A stretch of 52,914 bases of DNA. Source: an uncultured Bacilli bacterium (GTDB lineage: Bacteria; Bacillota_I; Bacilli_A; RFN20; CAG-631). The stretch covers positions 1-52,914 of the forward strand of contig CANQFQ010000011.1 in assembly GCA_947599835.1 (NCBI GenBank). The letters are read 5' to 3'. Below the pieces are notes generated by a model that was not told where the DNA came from, searched no databases, and saw only the letters and a list, made by a program, of their open reading frames with translations. Positions 1 to 8,563 of the stretch are shown in pieces (the stretch's first letter is position 1; each line of letters begins with the position of its first letter). The position numbers were made by a program, and so were the translations under genes.

Positions 1-53
1 GTTTGGCATCAGCTTCACAATAGATGGTTAACGCCTCACAAGCTTCAAATGCA
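1..53. repeat. 53-bp direct repeat, copy 1 (inside LRR lipoprotein)
   Basis: Bases 1-53 match 340-392 with one difference (c35 versus a374). The offset of 339 bases is exactly 113 codons, so the repeat is in frame. It encodes the segment around AFEACEALTIYCEADAKP. This is an internal duplication of an LRR module, and the copy at position 1 suggests the duplication continues left of the window. Confidence 0.9.
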
Positions 54-2038
54 GATGGAGCAATGGTTGCGATACTATTTGGAAGAATAATGGTCTTGAG
101 CGTTTTACAATATCCAAATGCGGATTTTCCAATACTTGTAACATCATAAGAATGATTATTTATTTTAACTGTCGATGGAATGACTACATTTTCTTTTAAT
201 TCATTCGTATGTCCTGTAACTACTGCTTGATTATCAATAATGACATAAATCAATCCATCTTTTTCTAAATAATTTTCATCATTGATTCCCCAATAAACAG
301 GTCGATCATTAGGATTCCAATCATTATCCCAACCTGCAGGTTTGGCATCAGCTTCACAATAGATGGTTAACGCATCACAAGCTTCAAATGCATTGAGTCC
401 TAACGTTACGATTTTATTTGTAATTTTTATATTACTAAGAGAAACACAATTTTTAAACGCATTTTGTTCTATTGTAGTCGCATTTTGAGAAAATGAAATG
501 GCCGTAAGCGAACGACATTCTTCAAATGCAGATTCTTTAATTACCGTTGCACGCGAACGATATTCTTGTAATAAATTCGCATTTTTAAATGCATTCTTTC
601 CAATTTCAGTAGCCCGTGGAATATTCGCTGTCACTAAGGAAGTACAATTTTCAAAAGTGGCATCTGGAATTTCGGTTAAAACATCCATACGAACACTAGT
701 TAAGTTACTTGCATTTTGAAAAGCTAAAGAACCTATTTGTTTCATTGCATTCATTGTAACAGTATTGATTGTCGTATTATTTTTAAATAATTCATCAATC
801 ATTCCAGTGGCAGATGAATTGACTGTAACGACACCTGAAGCCTCTGGATTATTTTTATAAGCAATCGCCCAATTATTTATAACTAGTAATTGTCCTTCTT
901 TTAAATTATCATATAATTTTGTTTCATTAAAAGCATTCGAACCAATTTTTTCTAATGAAGAAGGAAAATTAATAGAATTTAACGAACTACAACCTTCAAA
1001 GGCATTTTCTTCAATGGAAAGAAATCCTCTATCTCCTCTATCCATTTGGATCGCTTCTAAATATTGACATCCGGAAAAATGAATCTTACGAATAGAAATC
1101 ATTCCATGTCGAAGTCGAACAGCATCGTTTTTTGGAATTGCAGTCGCATGAAGTTGAACAGTTTTTAAATTTTGAGGAACTTCTGAATTATTTTCTTTAT
1201 TAAACAAGTAAGCTAAAGAATAATCATTACTTACTGGAGTATCGTCAAAATAAGTCGCTTTACCGACAAAAGGTACTTTAATTGTTTCAAGTGAAGTACA
1301 AGGTTCAAAAATACCTTTAGGTAATTCTTGAATAATGGCTGGAGATGGAAGTTCAATGGATTTTATATTGGTACAATTGTCAAAAACATCAGCAGTAAAT
1401 GTGCTTTGTGATTGAATAACCAAATGGGTTAACGATTCTGGAATGGTATTAAACAAATAAGACAAAGGTTGCAAATCATCTACATTAGCACCAATGAAAT
1501 TTAAGGTTAAAGATTGTAAATTTGAACATCCACTAAAAATATCTCTACCATACACATTCAAATTTGAAGTCACTTGCCTTAATGATTCACAATCCTTAAA
1601 TGTTTCATTTTCCAATTGAAGTTTACTTGGTAAATTTAAAGTTGTAAGTCCACTTTTGGCAAATACCCTCTCTTTGATAACAACTTCAGCTGAATTAGGG
1701 AAAAATACATTTGTTAAATGATCACATTCAGAAAAAGCTTCATTTTTAATCACTTGTAGATCTGGACTCATGACAACAGTATAAATCGTATCAACATTTT
1801 TAAAGGCATTTTCTGCAATAGAAACCACTTTTTTTCCTAAGTATTGACTAGGAATCGTGATGTCTAAATGCTTATTCTTTTGATTAAACTTAATGCCTGT
1901 AATTTCTACACCGCCATCGACTTCTGCATAGGTGTATTCATAACTATAAGTTTTTGTACCATTCGCTACGGAAGAACAACCAGAGAGAATGCCTAAAAAT
2001 AAAAAACCTGATAAAAATAGCCCTTTACTTTTTTTCAT
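1..2038 (-). CDS. Leucine-rich-repeat (BspA/TpLRR-like) surface lipoprotein, 3' end beyond the window
   Basis: The reading frame is open from the ATG at 2036-2038 to the left edge, about 679 codons, with no stop. The start has GGAGG seven bases upstream. The N-terminus is a lipoprotein signal with lipobox LSGC (Cys21), so the protein is probably lipid-anchored on the cell surface. The rest is made of short repeats of the type 'IGKNAFKNC.SL..I..P', for example SIAENAFKNV, VIKNEAFSEC and SIEENAFEGC, which mark BspA-like (LRR_5) leucine-rich repeats. Such proteins usually serve in adhesion or ligand binding; the ligand is unknown here. A 53-base direct repeat lies in the distal part. It has its own promoter and is read away from the thrS operon. 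The family call is firm; the role is inferred. Confidence 0.88.
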   Translation of the reverse strand, partial: MKKSKGLFLSGFLFLGILSGCSSVANGTKTYSYEYTYAEVDGGVEITGIKFNQKNKHLDITIPSQYLGKKVVSIAENAFKNVDTIYTVVMSPDLQVIKNEAFSECDHLTNVFFPNSAEVVIKERVFAKSGLTTLNLPSKLQLENETFKDCESLRQVTSNLNVYGRDIFSGCSNLQSLTLNFIGANVDDLQPLSYLFNTIPESLTHLVIQSQSTFTADVFDNCTNIKSIELPSPAIIQELPKGIFEPCTSLETIKVPFVGKATYFDDTPVSNDYSLAYLFNKENNSEVPQNLKTVQLHATAIPKNDAVRLRHGMISIRKIHFSGCQYLEAIQMDRGDRGFLSIEENAFEGCSSLNSINFPSSLEKIGSNAFNETKLYDNLKEGQLLVINNWAIAYKNNPEASGVVTVNSSATGMIDELFKNNTTINTVTMNAMKQIGSLAFQNASNLTSVRMDVLTEIPDATFENCTSLVTANIPRATEIGKNAFKNANLLQEYRSRATVIKESAFEECRSLTAISFSQNATTIEQNAFKNCVSLSNIKITNKIVTLGLNAFEACDALTIYCEADAKPAGWDNDWNPNDRPVYWGINDENYLEKDGLIYVIIDNQAVVTGHTNELKENVVIPSTVKINNHSYDVTSIGKSAFGYCKTLKTIILPNSIATIAPSAFEACEALTIYCEADAK
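340..392. repeat. 53-bp direct repeat, copy 2 (inside LRR lipoprotein)
   Basis: Second copy of the repeat at 1-53, differing by one base. It is in frame with the first copy and is a possible site for recombination that would change repeat number. Confidence 0.9.
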
Positions 2039-2078
2039 TTGCGTACCTCCACAATTTAACTCCACATCATACATCAAT

Positions 2079-2107
2079 ATTTTAACAATTATTGCTAAAA
2101 TTAGCAA
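2079..2107 (-). promoter_or_regulatory. Promoter of the LRR lipoprotein with overlapping palindrome
   Basis: On the minus strand TTGCTA (2102-2107) and TAAAAT (2079-2084) are 17 bases apart. The -35 lies in the perfect palindrome TTGCTAAAATTAGCAA (2092-2107), which could be an operator. The promoter match is seen in the sequence; regulation through the palindrome is inferred. Confidence 0.55.
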
Positions 2108-2144
2108 CAATATTATAATAAATATAAATAAAAACGATTAAAAA

Positions 2145-2171
2145 AAGTGCTTGTTAGGGTAACAAACACTT
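2145..2171 (-). terminator. Terminator at the end of the thrS operon
   Basis: A stem of AAGTG.TTGTTA against TAACAA.CACTT, with one mismatch and a GGG loop, is followed on the minus strand by a run of T (2141-2146). It lies just after the 55-residue gene. Confidence 0.7.
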
Positions 2172-2174
2172 AGC

Positions 2175-2342
2175 CTATTTTTTTGTCTTTTTCCGGCTAA
2201 AAATCCGCTTATACCAAGGAAGTTTTTTTTCAGCTTCAATCTTATTAATGTAATCGCGAATCTCTGTTGTATTTAAAACATCAGTTTCATTCAAAGGTTT
2301 AACAGATTGAGTAGATTTTTCTTTATCTTCATTTGTGTTCAT
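2175..2342 (-). CDS. Small hydrophilic protein of unknown function (55 aa)
   Basis: I chose the ATG at 2340-2342 because AAGGAG stands eight bases upstream. A longer in-frame version starting at 2426 has no ribosome binding site. The product (MNTNEDKEKS...) is highly charged, has no signal peptide or membrane segment, and ends in a Lys/Arg-rich tail (YKRIFSRKKTKK). It lies 121 bases after the ytpR-like gene and just before a terminator, so it is probably the last gene of the thrS operon. I do not recognise a family. The good ribosome binding site and terminator placement support it being real. Confidence 0.55.
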   Translation of the reverse strand: MNTNEDKEKSTQSVKPLNETDVLNTTEIRDYINKIEAEKKLPWYKRIFSRKKTKK

Positions 2343-2463
2343 GCATTTCACTCCTTGCAAGGTAATTAATTGAAACAATGGATAATGAATCATTTTTAAA
2401 ATCAGCATTGGGATATTTAGAATCAAAAATTTGGCTTTAAGAAAATTTGATTTGAATTACCTG

Positions 2464-3060
2464 TCATCCGGTATATTGATTAAAAAAAGGTTCGCCTATA
2501 GCGTAGGAATCATCTAAAACAAGAATTCCTGTTTTAGGTTGATAACCATTTAAATTTAATTCATATCCTGAACATATCATACCATAGGAAGAAACATTTC
2601 GCAAGGAACTAGGTTCAATAAATGTACCATCGAACATCATCGTATTCACTTTAGCGACAACGACTTTCAATCCTGCTTGAATATTCCTAGCACCACATAC
2701 GATTTGTAAAATTTCATCTTTTACATCCACCGTTGTGATATGCATATGATCTGAATTAGGATGTGGAATACAAGTTAATACTTTGCCTACAACTAGCGTT
2801 TCCATTCCTTGTAAATGAATGGATTGGAAACCTTGTTGATTTAAAATCGCATTGATTTTATTTTCCAAATCTTGACTAGGATAAATCACGAATCCCGGCT
2901 TTAAATTTTCGTCATAAAAATTAAAAATATTATATCCAATATTTTCATTTTTTTGATTGTAAAGTGCAACGACTTGATCCGCAACTTTAATAGAACTCGT
3001 TTTTTGATTAGAACCATGATTAATCAAAAGCATATGATTTAAATAAAACACATAACTCAT
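2464..3060 (-). CDS. ytpR: YtpR-like tRNA-binding domain protein
   Basis: The 198-residue protein has an N-terminal domain of about 80 residues like the DUF4479 part of Bacillus YtpR. A tRNA-binding OB-fold (EMAP/Trbp111 type) follows at about residues 85-180; diagnostic stretches are VVGKVLTCIPHPNSD, LQIVCGARNIQAG and YGMICSGYEL. The same fold occurs in PheT and MetG, but here it stands alone. It follows the M42 peptidase by three bases, with its GGGAG site inside the end of that gene, so the two are translationally linked. In Bacillus ytpR also lies near an M42 peptidase and trmB. Its cellular role is not established. Confidence 0.85.
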   Translation of the reverse strand: MSYVFYLNHMLLINHGSNQKTSSIKVADQVVALYNQKNENIGYNIFNFYDENLKPGFVIYPSQDLENKINAILNQQGFQSIHLQGMETLVVGKVLTCIPHPNSDHMHITTVDVKDEILQIVCGARNIQAGLKVVVAKVNTMMFDGTFIEPSSLRNVSSYGMICSGYELNLNGYQPKTGILVLDDSYAIGEPFFNQYTG

Positions 3061-3063
3061 CTT

Positions 3064-4143
3064 TTATCTCCCTGCCTTTACAAGCGTGTCAAATTTTTGC
3101 GGTGTAAAAGTTTTTAACAAAACTTTCAAAAATTTTAAATTAGCTAAATAATCATTCACATCCATGATCGATGAATTTGAATGAATATTCCGAGCGCAAA
3201 TACAAGAAGTTAAGGTCAAAACGCCTTGATTGGATTGATGAATGGCTCCAGCATCTGTTCCACCGTTTGAAATAAAGTATTGATAAGGAATGTGATATTG
3301 ATTGCATAATTTCTTTTGATAATCAATTAATTGAGGAAAGGCAATCATATTGCCATCAACAACTCGTAGTAATATTCCTTTTCCTAGTTGCCCCATTTCT
3401 TGTTTACCCATTAAATCATTTGCAGGAGAACAATCCACCACAATCGCAAAATCGGGTTGAATCATTTGCGATGCCGTAGTAGCTCCTCTTAGTCCAACTT
3501 CTTCTTGAACATTTAGGCCAAGATAAAGATCATAAGGTAACGCTACATTTTTCAAAGACTTTATAACTTCGACTAATAGAGCACAACCGATACGATCATC
3601 CAATGCTTTGGCTAAAATGCGATTCTTATTTAAAATTTCAAAAGTACCATCTACAAAAATGGCATTATTGATACTAACAAAATGTTGCAAAGCATCTTCT
3701 TTATCTAAAAATCCAAAATCAGCAAACATATTTTTTACTTCAATAGGACTTTTCTTTTGTTCGGCAGTCAATAAATGAATCGGTGTAGCACAAATGGCCC
3801 CTTTAAATAATTCATTTTTAGAATTGATTAAAGTCACTCGTTGCCCCATTAAAATTTGATTCCAAATGCTCGTGGCGCTAAATTTGATAAGACCATTGGC
3901 ACAAATTTCGGTAACTTTCAAGGCCACTTCATCACTGTGGGCACATACCATCACTTTTAAAGGATGGGCCGCTTTAGATTTTTTAATACCATAAATCGAA
4001 CCTAAGTTATCATAAATGATTTCATCACAATATTGACTGATATGTTCTTTAAAAAGATGGCTCACATTTTTTTCATAACCGGAAGCACTATAAGCTAAAC
4101 TAAATTCTTTTAAAAGTTTTTCTTCATATTTGGTTAAAGGCAT
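3064..4143 (-). CDS. M42 family metallo-aminopeptidase (YtoP/glutamyl aminopeptidase-like)
   Basis: This cytosolic peptidase of 359 residues releases N-terminal residues from peptides. The two-metal site is visible: His69 and Asp71 (AHSDEV), Asp182 (LDDRIG), the pair Glu214/Glu215 (QEEVGLRG), Asp238 (VVDCS) and His321 (ARNIHSNSS). The GGTDAGA motif at about 294-300 is also typical. It starts one base after the trmB stop with GGAGG overlapping the end of trmB, and it is followed three bases later by the ytpR-like gene. A second M42 paralogue lies at 13378-14454. The two probably differ in substrate, but the sequence does not say how. Confidence 0.93.
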   Translation of the reverse strand: MPLTKYEEKLLKEFSLAYSASGYEKNVSHLFKEHISQYCDEIIYDNLGSIYGIKKSKAAHPLKVMVCAHSDEVALKVTEICANGLIKFSATSIWNQILMGQRVTLINSKNELFKGAICATPIHLLTAEQKKSPIEVKNMFADFGFLDKEDALQHFVSINNAIFVDGTFEILNKNRILAKALDDRIGCALLVEVIKSLKNVALPYDLYLGLNVQEEVGLRGATTASQMIQPDFAIVVDCSPANDLMGKQEMGQLGKGILLRVVDGNMIAFPQLIDYQKKLCNQYHIPYQYFISNGGTDAGAIHQSNQGVLTLTSCICARNIHSNSSIMDVNDYLANLKFLKVLLKTFTPQKFDTLVKAGR

Positions 4144-4144
4144 T

Positions 4145-4762
4145 TTATTCCTCCTTTGAAATCGTTACAACACAACGATAAATGGGTTGTTTTAAATTTC
4201 TAAAACGAACCTCATATTCTGTAAGAAAATCTCCTTTGAGGGTTTGATAATCATAATCCAACGCATGGATAGCATAGTTTTTTTCTTTAAAAGATTGAAG
4301 ACCATATTCAAACAAAGCAAGATTATCTGTTTTAAACACGATTTGTCCATTATTTTTTAACAGTTTTTCATATATATTTAAATAAGATGGTGCGACTAAT
4401 CTTCGCTTGGCATGTCTTTTTTTTGGCCATGGATCACTGAAATTAAGAAAGATTTTGTCGATAGAATGGTCTAAAATAGAATCATTAAGATAAACAGCAT
4501 CCACATTCAATAATCGAAGATTAACAAATTCACCCGTATTCACTATTTTTTTCATTGCCAAGGCGAAAATCGATTTATTCACCTCGACACCAATATGAAA
4601 AACTTCAGGAAAATATTGACAACTTTGAAGAATAAAATCTCCTTTTCCCATGCCGATTTCTAGAAAAGTTTCTTTTTGATCATTCCAATATTTATCTTTT
4701 AAAATTAAATTTTCATGTTCTTGAATAAAAGCATCGGCCCAAGGTTTATTCCGTCCACGCAT
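4145..4762 (-). CDS. trmB: tRNA (guanine-N7-)-methyltransferase TrmB
   Basis: TrmB methylates G46 of tRNAs with S-adenosylmethionine. The start at 4760-4762 gives MRGRNKPWADAF, which matches the conserved N-terminus of Bacillus TrmB; an in-frame ATG at 4789 would overlap thrS and add nine atypical residues. The protein has 205 residues. The SAM-binding motif is EIGMGKGDF (about 35-43), the signature NFSDPWPKKRH is at about 107-117, FKTDN is at about 143-147, and TEYE is near 181. It begins one base after the thrS stop codon, so translation is likely coupled. Confidence 0.95.
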   Translation of the reverse strand: MRGRNKPWADAFIQEHENLILKDKYWNDQKETFLEIGMGKGDFILQSCQYFPEVFHIGVEVNKSIFALAMKKIVNTGEFVNLRLLNVDAVYLNDSILDHSIDKIFLNFSDPWPKKRHAKRRLVAPSYLNIYEKLLKNNGQIVFKTDNLALFEYGLQSFKEKNYAIHALDYDYQTLKGDFLTEYEVRFRNLKQPIYRCVVTISKEE

Positions 4763-4763
4763 A

Positions 4764-6500
4764 CTAACGAACCTTATTTTGAATTTCAAATTGTAATTTT
4801 TTGATGAATTCTTTGAGGGTCATCGTGGTTTGTTCTTGATTTCCAAATTTACGAACTTTAAGTGTCTTATTTTGAATTTCTTCATCTCCAATGACCACTT
4901 GATAAGTAATCTTTTTCACATTCGCTTCACGAATACGATACCCTAATTTTTCATCTCGAGCATCAATAACCGCACGAAGATGTGCTTTTTCTAATTGTTG
5001 TTGAATCTTTTTGGCATATTTTAAATGAAATTGATGATTCACCGGTAAAACAACAACTTGTTTTGGTGCAAGCCATAGCGGAAAAGCACCAGCAAAATGT
5101 TCAGTAATTATACCAATAAAACGTTCAATGGATCCTAATAACGCCCGATGTAACATAATTGGTCGCTTTTTCATGCCTTTTTTATCTACATAAGTAATGT
5201 CAAATCTTTCAGGTAAATTCATGTCTAATTGAATCGTACCACATTGCCAAATACGTCCCAAAGAATCTCTTAATTTAAAATCAAGTTTAGGACCATAAAA
5301 TGCGCCATCTCCCGGATTAATAATAAATTTTTTACCTGAAGCTTCACATGCTTTTGCTAAAGCTTTTTCTGCTTTATTCCAAACGGATATCTTACCAATG
5401 TATTTTTTCTCAGGTCGAGTGGATAATTCTATATGATAATCAAGACCGAAAATAGAATAAATCCGGTCATATAATTGAATTAATTTTTTAACTTCTTTTT
5501 GAATCATATCTTCACTCATAAAAATGTGTGCATCATCTTGAGTAAACGTACGAACTCTAAATAGACCATTTAATGCGCCACTTGCTTCATGACGATGAAC
5601 AAGTCCTAATTCTCCTAATTTTAAAGGAAAATCTTTATAAGAATGAATCGCATTTTTATAAACAAGCAAACTACCTGGACAATTCATTGGTTTAATCGCA
5701 AATTCATATTTATCGATTTCAGAAGTATACATATTTTCACGATAATTTTCCCAATGGCCCGAAATTTCCCATAATTTTTTGTTTAGCATAATTGGTGTTT
5801 GAATCAATTGATAACCTTCTTTTAAATGTTCTTCAATCCAAAAGTTTTCTAATTGTTTCCTTAAAATCATGCCATCTGGTAACCAAAATGGAAAGCCAGG
5901 ACCATATTCACTGATCATAAACAATTCCAAATCTTTTCCTAATTTGCGATGATCTCTTTTTTTAGCTTCTTCTAAAAAATTTAGATAATCTGCCAAATCT
6001 TGTTCATTTTCAAAGCAAATACCATAAATTCTTTGTAGCATTTTATTATTGCTATCTCCTTTATAATACGCTCCACTGACTTTCAATAATTTAAAATATT
6101 TTAACACTTTGACAGATTCAACATGAGGTCCTCGACAAAGGTCTACAAAATCACCTTGACGATAAACACTAATCACTTCATCTACTGGAAAATTTTCAAT
6201 TAAATCTAGTTTATAAGGGTCATCTTTAAATAATTCCAAGGCTTGTGGTTTACTCAATTCTTCACGGACGATACGTTTTCCATCTTTGGCAATTTTTTTC
6301 ATTTCCTTTTCAATGCGTACTAAATCTTCTTCTTTAATCACTGCATCTTCTAAATCCATGTCATAATAGAAACCATCTTCAATCACAGGACCTACCCAAA
6401 ATTTAGCATTTGGATATAAATGCTTTACCGCTTGGGCTAATAAATGTGCACAACTATGATTTAGAATCGATAATTTTTCATCTTGCTTAATATTGACCAT
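4764..6500 (-). CDS. thrS: Threonyl-tRNA synthetase without the N-terminal TGS domain
   Basis: The enzyme charges tRNA-Thr. The start at 6498-6500 has AAAGGAG seven bases upstream; an ATG ten codons earlier has none. The 578-residue product is shorter than the usual ~640 because it begins directly with the N2 editing domain. Editing residues are HSCAH (His15, His19) and Cys122/His126 in CRGPH. The class II core follows: motif 2 in RHEASGALNGLFRVRTF (about 303-319), and zinc ligands Cys274, His325 and His451. The anticodon-binding domain covers about 480-578. It heads the trmB operon and is controlled by a T-box leader. The TGS domain, which precedes N2 in most bacterial ThrRS, is absent. Confidence 0.96.
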   Translation of the reverse strand: MVNIKQDEKLSILNHSCAHLLAQAVKHLYPNAKFWVGPVIEDGFYYDMDLEDAVIKEEDLVRIEKEMKKIAKDGKRIVREELSKPQALELFKDDPYKLDLIENFPVDEVISVYRQGDFVDLCRGPHVESVKVLKYFKLLKVSGAYYKGDSNNKMLQRIYGICFENEQDLADYLNFLEEAKKRDHRKLGKDLELFMISEYGPGFPFWLPDGMILRKQLENFWIEEHLKEGYQLIQTPIMLNKKLWEISGHWENYRENMYTSEIDKYEFAIKPMNCPGSLLVYKNAIHSYKDFPLKLGELGLVHRHEASGALNGLFRVRTFTQDDAHIFMSEDMIQKEVKKLIQLYDRIYSIFGLDYHIELSTRPEKKYIGKISVWNKAEKALAKACEASGKKFIINPGDGAFYGPKLDFKLRDSLGRIWQCGTIQLDMNLPERFDITYVDKKGMKKRPIMLHRALLGSIERFIGIITEHFAGAFPLWLAPKQVVVLPVNHQFHLKYAKKIQQQLEKAHLRAVIDARDEKLGYRIREANVKKITYQVVIGDEEIQNKTLKVRKFGNQEQTTMTLKEFIKKLQFEIQNKVR

Positions 6501-6519
6501 ATTTACACTCTCCTTTAAA

Positions 6520-6744
6520 ATAAAAAGCATCCCTAAACCATTCTAAGGACGCTTTTGAATCACGTGGTACCACCTTAGTTCATATTATTAGATAATAATA
6601 TGCACTCTTTATTCTTTAACGCAGAATATACGCTAGGATTAGTAGAGCTATGAAGTAGTATTCTATTTCGATTTCCGAAAATCTTCCACCAATAATTTTC
6701 TCTCTATAGGTATCCTTAAATAGACATTGTCTTCAATCATTGCC
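6520..6744 (-). promoter_or_regulatory. T-box riboswitch leader of thrS
   Basis: Between the promoter and thrS lies a leader with the T-box signature AAGGTGGTACCACG (minus strand, about 6564-6577), which forms the antiterminator and contacts the tRNA acceptor end. Downstream is a terminator hairpin (6523-6556). Upstream, AGAGAG and GGTGGAAGATTTTC resemble the conserved stem I elements, and GAATACTACTTC contains ACU triplets that would fit a Thr specifier. Uncharged tRNA-Thr would favour readthrough into thrS. The T-box identity is firm; the exact specifier position is inferred. Confidence 0.9.
6523..6556 (-). terminator. T-box-regulated terminator upstream of thrS
   Basis: AAAAGCGTCC pairs with GGATGCTTTT (one G-U pair), followed by TATTTT on the minus strand. 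It is mutually exclusive with the T-box antiterminator at about 6561-6578. Confidence 0.85.
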
Positions 6745-6750
6745 AATTCC

Positions 6751-6778
6751 ATTATACTCTACTTTTAGTAAAAAGCAA
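6751..6778 (-). promoter_or_regulatory. thrS promoter
   Basis: On the minus strand TTGCTT (6773-6778) and TATAAT (6751-6756) are separated by 16 bases. Transcription would start near 6744, at the beginning of the T-box leader. Confidence 0.75.
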
Positions 6779-6843
6779 GCCTATGACACTTATCGATGAT
6801 TAAATTTTTACCCTTTCTCATATATTATGTTGGGTGATGTCGT

Positions 6844-7500
6844 ATGGCCAATTTTATTTTTCTAACGCCTCGTATTCAAGATAATAAAAGTTATGTCAAT
6901 CTTACTTATTATGATCTCTTTATTCAAAATGATATGATTCCTATAATTTTACCTTTTACTTTAGACAAAGAAAAATTAAAGCAAATAATGCAGTTAGGTA
7001 AAGGATTAATTATTTGTGGGGGCATTGATATTAATCCTTATTATTACCATAAACACTTTAGCAAGGTGGATTACAATCCAGCTTTAGATGCATATGATTT
7101 TTTTATTTTAAACCTTGCTCTCGAATTAAATATTCCAATATTAGGTATTTGTCGAGGAATTCAATTAATTAATGTTTATTTTCATGGAACGTTATTTGAA
7201 GATATTCAGCAGCATCAAAACACACAGCATGAAATCTTCTTTGAAAATACCGATAACACTCTTTTTTCCACTTTTGGCCAAGTAGAAATTGTCAATTCTT
7301 ATCATCATCAAGCAATAGATAAATTAGGACATCAACTGATTTGTTTAGCTAGAAGTAAAGATGGATTAATAGAAGCAATTAAAGTGAAAGATCAAAATGT
7401 TTATGCTATTCAGTGGCATCCCGAACTCATGTTAAATAATGAAAAGCAAAAAGAATTTATTTTCAATTTTTTTCATTTATGCAAAATAAAAAAAGCATAA
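6844..7500 (+). CDS. Class I glutamine amidotransferase-like hydrolase (peptidase C26, PuuD-like)
   Basis: This 218-residue protein belongs to the gamma-glutamyl hydrolase/gamma-Glu-GABA hydrolase family. The catalytic triad is visible: Cys103 in LGICRGIQ, and His192 and Glu194 in QWHPEL. GGIDINPYYY at about 59-68 and SYHHQAI at about 152-158 are family marks. Related enzymes cleave gamma-glutamyl amides such as gamma-Glu-GABA. No other putrescine pathway gene is nearby, so the substrate is open. GGGTGATG lies a few bases before the start. The tspO-like gene follows 40 bases downstream on the same strand. Confidence 0.88.
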   Translation: MANFIFLTPRIQDNKSYVNLTYYDLFIQNDMIPIILPFTLDKEKLKQIMQLGKGLIICGGIDINPYYYHKHFSKVDYNPALDAYDFFILNLALELNIPILGICRGIQLINVYFHGTLFEDIQQHQNTQHEIFFENTDNTLFSTFGQVEIVNSYHHQAIDKLGHQLICLARSKDGLIEAIKVKDQNVYAIQWHPELMLNNEKQKEFIFNFFHLCKIKKA

Positions 7501-7540
7501 ATTTTATTCTTTTTTCATATGCTACAATGGGTGATAACTT

Positions 7541-7993
7541 ATGAAAAAGAAAAATTGGATTTTATTAATCCCGATTCTTATAATCATCATTTTTGGATCT
7601 TTAATGGTAAAATTTGCAAAAGTTCCTTATGATAATTTAAATCAACCTTCCTTTGCACCAAAAGGCTTTGTTTTTGGAATCGCATGGACCATTTTTTACC
7701 TTATTTTATACTTTACGGCAACGAAAGGTATAGAACAAATCAGTATTAAAAATCGTTTATTTCAATTATATAATTTAATTTTTATTTTTCAATTTTTATG
7801 GTTGCTCTTATTTTTTAGTTTGAGTTATTATTTAATGGCTTTATTTACATTAATTGTTTTATATTTGATTAGTGTCGCCTATGTTTATTCTTTATCGAGT
7901 GTGAATAAAAAATTGGCTTACTTTAATCTTCCATATATCCTGTGGTTATTATTTGCATTTTTATTAAACTTATCTATTTTAGTTTTAAATTAA
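7541..7993 (+). CDS. TspO/MBR family membrane protein
   Basis: The 150-residue protein has about five hydrophobic segments. It carries the TspO signature near the first loop (QPSFAPKGFVFGIAWTIFY, about residues 35-53), in which the first Pro-rich stretch and the aromatic residues are conserved. TspO proteins bind porphyrins or other hydrophobic ligands; the role in bacteria is variable. GGGTGAT lies seven bases before the start. Its end overlaps by nine bases the end of the convergent gene on the minus strand. Confidence 0.85.
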   Translation: MKKKNWILLIPILIIIIFGSLMVKFAKVPYDNLNQPSFAPKGFVFGIAWTIFYLILYFTATKGIEQISIKNRLFQLYNLIFIFQFLWLLLFFSLSYYLMALFTLIVLYLISVAYVYSLSSVNKKLAYFNLPYILWLLFAFLLNLSILVLN

Positions 7994-8479
7994 ATAAACA
8001 ATAAAACCAATACTAAAAAGAATATAAATGGCTAAAAGTAACGAACTTATGAGTGCATATTTTATGCCTGCTTTCGTTACTTTTTCTTTTGCTTTTTTTA
8101 AATACATGATACTATTTGAAAAATCATACATACTTTTAAATAATAATCCAAATAACAATAAAGTTAAGACTCCGACTAGGGTTGATTTTAATCCATTTAT
8201 CGTCACATTGATTTTTTGAAAAACAAGCACATAATCAAAATAGGCAAACATCAAGCCGAATAAATTTATTAAAATACTTTCTTTAAAGATTTTTGTTATT
8301 TTATGATTTTCGATTTTTGACTTTTCTTCAAGTTGCTTAAGCAATAATTCTTGTTCTTGTAGAACAATATCTTGTAATTCATTACTAAAATATTCTGCAT
8401 CTAATTCAAAATGAGATTGTTGCGTTACATTGAATATTTTTTCATCATATGATGGAAATTCGTTATCCATATTATCCAT
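7985..8479 (-). CDS. Predicted membrane protein of unknown function
   Basis: I chose the start at 8477-8479 because GGTGAT stands just upstream; an in-frame ATG five codons earlier has no site. The 164-residue protein has an acidic, hydrophilic N-terminal half (about 1-75) with a Glu/Gln-rich stretch (LQEQELLLKQLEEKSK) that may form a coiled coil. Three hydrophobic segments follow (INLFGLMFAYFDYVLVF; STLVGVLTLLLFGLLF; ISSLLLAIYILFSIGFIVYLI). I recognise no family. It is convergent with the tspO-like gene. Confidence 0.7.
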   Translation of the reverse strand: MDNMDNEFPSYDEKIFNVTQQSHFELDAEYFSNELQDIVLQEQELLLKQLEEKSKIENHKITKIFKESILINLFGLMFAYFDYVLVFQKINVTINGLKSTLVGVLTLLLFGLLFKSMYDFSNSIMYLKKAKEKVTKAGIKYALISSLLLAIYILFSIGFIVYLI

Positions 8480-8563
8480 TAAAATCACCATCATTAGTTT
8501 GTGTAAATTTTACTATTTTATAAAAAACAATGATTTCATCGTATTTTTACTATTTCGTAAACG

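Noticed and set aside
1..392. The 53-bp repeats as part of an insertion sequence or CRISPR array
   Set aside because: They are in frame inside one long LRR gene and encode the repeat unit itself.
498..719. Plus-strand reading frame of 73 codons
   Set aside because: It lies opposite the LRR lipoprotein gene and its open frame comes from the repeat pattern on the other strand.
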